From positions 186,001 through 250,000 of the forward strand of contig JAHJIJ010000011.1 in the NCBI GenBank assembly GCA_018823325.1: 64,000 nucleotides of DNA, in the 5' to 3' direction. The notes beneath the pieces were generated by a model, which worked only from the letters and a program-made list of their open reading frames with translations, ran no database searches and had not been told where the DNA came from. Position 1 is the first letter of the stretch; each line of letters begins with the position of its first letter. The position numbers were made by a program, and so were the translations under genes. Of the stretch, positions 60,203 through 64,000 are shown piece after piece. The DNA comes from Alphaproteobacteria bacterium (GTDB lineage Bacteria > Pseudomonadota > Alphaproteobacteria > Sphingomonadales > Sphingomonadaceae).

Positions 60203-61495
60203 ATGCCGATTCGTCGTTTCTCAAAAATTGTTTCAGATGTGGAGTTGACCAAACTGCTTCGACGCTTCGAGGCTGGCACCACTATCGATGTCAACAAGAC
60301 GATCCACTTTCACCATTTGGACTCGGACGAACTGGAGCGGATCTTGCCTGATGCCTTCGAGGCGGACCCAGGCTTCACGGGTCGCCAAGTCCGCTGTTTA
60401 TTGCGCGAAGCCCTGTGGAGCAGCCGAAAGAAGGGGCCGCTTACCATCGACTCGCTCGTGGCCGAAGCGCACCGCATTGCCAAGAAGCAGCTGGCGCAGC
60501 CCCAGAAACGCTATGCAATGTGGACCAAGTTTCGCGCGCGACAGATGCCATTCTCACCCGGCTTTCGACTAAACTGGAATGGCGTCTTGCTGGAGAGCGC
60601 CAACCATCTGCCGGGCTACATGGCAAAGGGCGAGTATTTTCTGAACGGCCATGGTCGTATCGATCCCAGTCGCCCCGTTTTCTTCTGCCATTTAATCGCA
60701 AGATGCGAGGCCCGGCACGAGGAGAATGCTGTCGATCAGATGCTGGATGCGACCGACCTCTTCATGGCGCTGTTCAACATGTACGAGATGTGGGGACGTT
60801 GGTCGAAAGGCGGTGAGCAATGGGCCGAGGGCAAGCTTTGGCACGGCCCTTATCATTTCGTGTTCGAGGGTCAGCGCTTTCTCGGTGAAGAGCACGTCTG
60901 GTATAGCCCCAACTTCGACGAAGAGGCCTGGGGTATTCACCCCATCGATATGCCCGCCGTTTTGCGTTTCATCCCGCGTGTCCGGCGGGCGCTTTCCGCC
61001 TTGGACAGGCACCCGCTGCGTGATCTGCTGATCAAAGTTCTTCGCCTGATGCAGAATGCGATGAGTTCGCGTGACCAGAGTTACAGCCTGCTGCGATACT
61101 GGTCAGCGCTGGAGCAGCTTTATGGCGATCCGCATGGACGAGAGAAAAGTTATTCACGCATCATCCAGCGCGCATCCTTTGCCGAGCATGACAAGCAGAT
61201 TGCGCGCTGGAAGCTCGGTCACATATCGCGCATCCGCAACGAATACGTCCACGCCGGTGACAATGACGACGACCTGCGCGTGATGGCGCAGTATCTGCGG
61301 ATGCTGCTGTCGCGGCACGTCAATTATCTGCTGTTCCATGCCCCCCAGGTCGAAAGCCATAGCCATTGGCTCGAGATCGTGGACCTGCCGGGAGATGAAT
61401 CGGTGTTGGTCGCGCGCAAGTCAGTCATCGATCTGCGCATTGGGCTGATCCGGCAGGGGAAGGAACACAATGCGACACCCAAAGAGAGCGATTAA
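60203..61495 (+). CDS. HEPN-domain protein
   Basis: A 430-residue protein from the ATG at 60203 (start at 60131 would cross the palindrome). The N-terminal 270 residues are not recognised (aromatic-rich, with HFHHLDSDELERILPDAF and WGIHPIDMPAVLRF). Residues 290-375 look like an Apea-like HEPN domain: YWSALEQLYGD, and the RX4H ribonuclease-type motif RNEYVH at 345-350. HEPN proteins often are RNases of toxin-antitoxin or phage-defence systems. It stands alone between the DUF932 leader and an AbiE pair. Confidence 0.6.
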   Translation: MPIRRFSKIVSDVELTKLLRRFEAGTTIDVNKTIHFHHLDSDELERILPDAFEADPGFTGRQVRCLLREALWSSRKKGPLTIDSLVAEAHRIAKKQLAQPQKRYAMWTKFRARQMPFSPGFRLNWNGVLLESANHLPGYMAKGEYFLNGHGRIDPSRPVFFCHLIARCEARHEENAVDQMLDATDLFMALFNMYEMWGRWSKGGEQWAEGKLWHGPYHFVFEGQRFLGEEHVWYSPNFDEEAWGIHPIDMPAVLRFIPRVRRALSALDRHPLRDLLIKVLRLMQNAMSSRDQSYSLLRYWSALEQLYGDPHGREKSYSRIIQRASFAEHDKQIARWKLGHISRIRNEYVHAGDNDDDLRVMAQYLRMLLSRHVNYLLFHAPQVESHSHWLEIVDLPGDESVLVARKSVIDLRIGLIRQGKEHNATPKESD

Positions 61496-61597
61496 TTTTC
61501 AAAGCATTTTAGCTGCTGGGCTACAAATTTTAGATATTTTCTAATCTCGATCCGATTAATCTCTATGCCAGTTTGTGCATGGAAGCTACAAAGCGGC

Positions 61598-62440
61598 ATG
61601 GAATCTAATCTCCGCACCCTCGGCCCTAACGAGACTCGGCTGATGCTGTCGCTCGCGGAGGATGACCGCGACATCGTGTCTGCGACCGAGGTGATAGATT
61701 TGCTCGGTTCGGAAGCCACGGCACGCTCCGTCATTCGCAGCTTGCTGCGCAAGGGCTGGCTCACGCGCCTGGTCGGCGGGCGATACATGGTGCTCCCGCC
61801 CTCGCACGGGCCTGAAAATATGGGCGAGAATAATGTCCTCGCGCTAGCCTCCGCGGCTGTCGAGCAATCCTATGTCGGATGGTGGTCAGCGGCATCTTTT
61901 CATGGGCTGACGACCCAGCGGCCGCGCGTCGCCACAGTCGCGGTTCTCAAGCAGCGCGATGACGTGACGATCGAGGGGCATGCCGTCCGGTTCGTTCAGA
62001 TCGCCCCACGCAAATTCTTCGGTTTCGCCGAAATCGAAATCTACGGCCGCACTGTCCGTCTCTCGACGCCGGCCAAGACCGTCATCGATTGCATCGACCG
62101 GCCGGCGCTCGCTGGTGGCCCCTCCGAGGTCGCGCGCATCGTATTTGGCGCCTCCCGCAGCGTGGAGACCATCGATCTCGTTGCGGACGCGCTACGAATG
62201 CAGTCACAATCGTTGTTGCAGCGCCTCGGCTTTCTTGCCGATCTCGTAGGCTGGCATTTACCGGACACCGACCGTGCCCAAATCCGCGCGGCGATTACGC
62301 CGTCGGCGCGATCGACCTTTGGTCGCAAGGAACGGCGGCCGGACGACATCGGCTATGTCAGCGACTGGGGCTTGTTCGTACACGCTACGGAAAACGACCT
62401 ACTCGCTGATGTTCCCAGAATGTCGTCAGGGTCACGCTAA
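61598..62440 (+). CDS. AbiEi-family antitoxin (second AbiE system)
   Basis: A 280-residue type IV antitoxin from the ATG at 61598; the ATG at 61565 is possible, but MESNLRTLGPNETRL is where such proteins begin. N-terminal winged helix (VSATEVIDLLGSEATARSVI, KGWLTRLVGGRYMVLPP) and AbiEi domain with YVGWWSAASFHGLTTQRP, RKFFGFAEIEIYGR and STPAKTVIDCIDRP. Overlaps the toxin gene by 1 bp. Sequence is unrelated in detail to the DUF6088 antitoxin at 46.9 kb. Confidence 0.88.
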   Translation: MESNLRTLGPNETRLMLSLAEDDRDIVSATEVIDLLGSEATARSVIRSLLRKGWLTRLVGGRYMVLPPSHGPENMGENNVLALASAAVEQSYVGWWSAASFHGLTTQRPRVATVAVLKQRDDVTIEGHAVRFVQIAPRKFFGFAEIEIYGRTVRLSTPAKTVIDCIDRPALAGGPSEVARIVFGASRSVETIDLVADALRMQSQSLLQRLGFLADLVGWHLPDTDRAQIRAAITPSARSTFGRKERRPDDIGYVSDWGLFVHATENDLLADVPRMSSGSR

Positions 62441-63345
62441 TGCTAACCACAGCCGAGCTTCGCAATGTGGCCAGGCGCTCGGGCGCCCGCGACATCGGCA
62501 ATGTCGAGATCGACGTCCTTCTCACCCATATTCTTCAGCTGTTCCACGAGCGCGGCCTGCTTGAACACCTCGCGTTCAAGGGCGGGACGATGCTGCGCAA
62601 GATGGTATTCGGTCCGCGCGGGCGGCTGTCGACCGACCTCGACTTCACCAAATGCAGCGATATCGACGGCGACGATCTTCTTCTCGAAATCGCCGCGACC
62701 CTCCACGACGCGCCTTATCACGACATCACATTCCTGTTGGAGCGTGACAAGGATTGGTATCGCATCGCCGACGGCCTGTCGGCCAATCCGCTATGCACTC
62801 ACGAAGCCAACAAGATCGGCGTGCGCATCAAAATTCAGGTCAGCACACGCGAGATGCCGATTTTGCCGGTGCTGCCGCTCGCCCAGCTCGAACAAGACTA
62901 TTTCAAGCTGCTGCCGTTCGAACCCGCCGCGATTCCCTGCCTCGCCTTTGAAGAGATCGTCGGCGAGAAGATTCGCGCCGCCAGCCAACGATCGAAGGTG
63001 CGCGATCTCCATGATCTATCCGAGATCGCCAAGCGCGCGATCAATCGTGACCTCATCCGGTCACTGGCGGTGTTGAAGCTATGGGGCGTCGACGATGCAT
63101 TGTCCTTCGGCCGTTTCCGCGAGCGCATCGAAACCGCGGACTACGACGTCGACGACTTGCGCATGCTTCTGCGGCGCGACGAAAACCCTGATCTGAAAGC
63201 TCTCACCGGCCGGGTGATCGAGGGATTTCAGTTTCTCGGCCAACTTACCGATGCCGAGCGTGCCCTTGTCGCCGACGCACGAGGGCAACTGCGCGACGAG
63301 GCGCTGGCATTGGTCGAACAATTGCGTGCGGGGGCCGCCGGGTGA
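62440..63345 (+). CDS. AbiEii-family nucleotidyltransferase toxin (second AbiE system)
   Basis: A 301-residue nucleotidyltransferase: HLAFKGGTMLRKMVFGPRGR, LSTDLDFTKCSDIDG (residues 43-75) with the metal-binding DxD, and AFEEIVGEKIRAASQR, KVRDLHDLSEIA in the C-terminal half. Paired with AbiEi as a toxin-antitoxin/abortive-infection system. The next gene starts 4 bp inside its stop, so a third cistron follows. Confidence 0.88.
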   Translation: MLTTAELRNVARRSGARDIGNVEIDVLLTHILQLFHERGLLEHLAFKGGTMLRKMVFGPRGRLSTDLDFTKCSDIDGDDLLLEIAATLHDAPYHDITFLLERDKDWYRIADGLSANPLCTHEANKIGVRIKIQVSTREMPILPVLPLAQLEQDYFKLLPFEPAAIPCLAFEEIVGEKIRAASQRSKVRDLHDLSEIAKRAINRDLIRSLAVLKLWGVDDALSFGRFRERIETADYDVDDLRMLLRRDENPDLKALTGRVIEGFQFLGQLTDAERALVADARGQLRDEALALVEQLRAGAAG

Positions 63346-64000
63346 GAGAGGACGAGGATGCGGTGGATGATAATCCGCCCCGCCGGGATGCCTCGCCCGA
63401 GGCCACCGGCGGAATCGGCACGAGCTATGAGCATGTTTGTATCGCGGCCTATCTCGCCGCATTGCTGACGCGATCGCATGCCCCGGTGTGCCCCGGCGTC
63501 GTCACCAGCATTGCCCTTCAACAAAAAGCGAATGGACGTCCATTGGACGATGTCGTGATCGGCTGGGAGGACGATGCCGGTCGCAAGGGAACGGTTGATC
63601 TTCAACTGAAGCGCCGTCTTCCGGTTTCGGCCGGAGAAAAGTCGGATTTCGCCAGAATCGTAGCCGACGCGTGGGAGACGATGAAGCTCTCCGACTTCGT
63701 CGATCGGCGAGACCTCGCCGGCGGGCTGAGCGAATTGATCTCGTCGGCCAATCACTATGCCTGCCAAAAGCTGCGGGACCTCGCTGCCGAAAGTGATCCG
63801 GCCGGTTTTGCGAAGGCTGTCGCGACCCAGGTAGATGGTGCGGCGCGAAAGGCTAGCACCGCGGTGCTGGAAGTCCTGACACGATCGCTCGGAGCGGCAC
63901 CGTCCAGCGCCGACATGCTTTTCTTCTGGCGCAATTTCGTCGTTGGGCGGATGGAAACAACTGCACAACTCGGGATCGACCGGCTGCGTGCGATCGACCT
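63342..64000 (+). CDS. N-terminal part of a large nuclease-like protein (cut by window end)
   Basis: GTG at 63342 overlaps the AbiEii stop by 4 bp and opens a frame that stays open to the window end (about 219 codons). Residues 20-45 (ATGGIGTSYEHVCIAAYLAA) and the stretch RPLDDVVIGWEDDAGRKGTV followed by DLQLKRR (near 75-101) look like a PD-(D/E)xK-type nuclease core of the kind fused to the N terminus of STAND/NACHT or Cap4-like defence proteins. No ATG is close to the start. The rest of the gene, and so its class, lies outside the window. Confidence 0.6.
   Translation, partial: MREDEDAVDDNPPRRDASPEATGGIGTSYEHVCIAAYLAALLTRSHAPVCPGVVTSIALQQKANGRPLDDVVIGWEDDAGRKGTVDLQLKRRLPVSAGEKSDFARIVADAWETMKLSDFVDRRDLAGGLSELISSANHYACQKLRDLAAESDPAGFAKAVATQVDGAARKASTAVLEVLTRSLGAAPSSADMLFFWRNFVVGRMETTAQLGIDRLRAID

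Noticed and set aside
1..64000. CRISPR arrays and rRNA genes
   Set aside because: No regularly spaced short repeats and no rRNA-like sequence were seen on either strand.

Overview
The window looks like a chromosome segment of a sphingomonad (Alphaproteobacteria, Sphingomonadales: Sphingomonas/Sphingobium/Novosphingobium type). This rests on the high GC content, the order ubiA, YqaA-like, lnt, metK, trmB, and a conjugation cluster (DUF2274, TrbK-alt, DUF736, DUF2840, S26 peptidase) that I know mainly from sphingomonad and rhizobial elements. I ran no search; family calls come from reading the translated sequences.

Layout. (1) 1-7.6 kb: core genes ubiA, a YqaA/DedA-like gene, lnt, metK and trmB, with five small minus-strand genes (one DUF1508, one lipoprotein) between metK and trmB. 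(2) 7.7-9.1 kb: a tyrosine integrase directly behind trmB, taken as the left end of an integrative and conjugative element (ICE) that continues past 64 kb. (3) 9.2-23 kb: cargo. A two-component operon (response regulator, kinase, DJ-1/PfpI protein, GFA protein, ABC-type membrane domain) is divergent from an outer-membrane protein gene and a tripartite RND efflux operon, followed by a GT4 glycosyltransferase and an IS3 relic. (4) 23.8-44 kb: the transfer machinery. LysR and an EexN-like gene flank trbBCDEJKLFGI-DUF2274; then come a phosphotransferase/GFA cargo pair, copG-traG-relaxase, lytic transglycosylase, DUF736, traF peptidase, DUF2840 and an excisionase-like HTH gene. Nearly all of these are coupled by ATGA overlaps. 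(5) 43.5-45.7 kb: a switch resembling FseA/QseM/QseC of ICEMlSym(R7A), with a probable programmed +1 frameshift in the activator. (6) 46-53.5 kb: an accessory island with a dUTPase/dCTP-deaminase-fold membrane protein, an AbiE toxin-antitoxin operon carrying acpS as a third gene, and a six-gene coupled operon (small protein, XRE repressor, ImmA/IrrE peptidase, thymidylate-synthase-like enzyme, HMUDK/aGPT-PPlase-like protein, MazG-like pyrophosphohydrolase). (7) 53.6-60 kb: maintenance genes (DUF2493, toprim, ParB, DUF932) with structured RNA-like leaders. (8) 60-64 kb: a HEPN-domain gene, a second AbiE pair and the N-terminal part of a large probable nuclease/defence protein cut by the window edge.

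How it fits together: integrase, DUF2285 switch, relaxosome, coupling protein and Trb channel form a self-transmissible element. The efflux locus is adaptive cargo. The 46-64 kb region is a defence or nucleotide-metabolism island. The six-gene ThyA-like/HMUDK/MazG/IrrE operon is the best candidate for an undescribed system; the frameshift switch and the repeated leader RNAs are the next most interesting signals.
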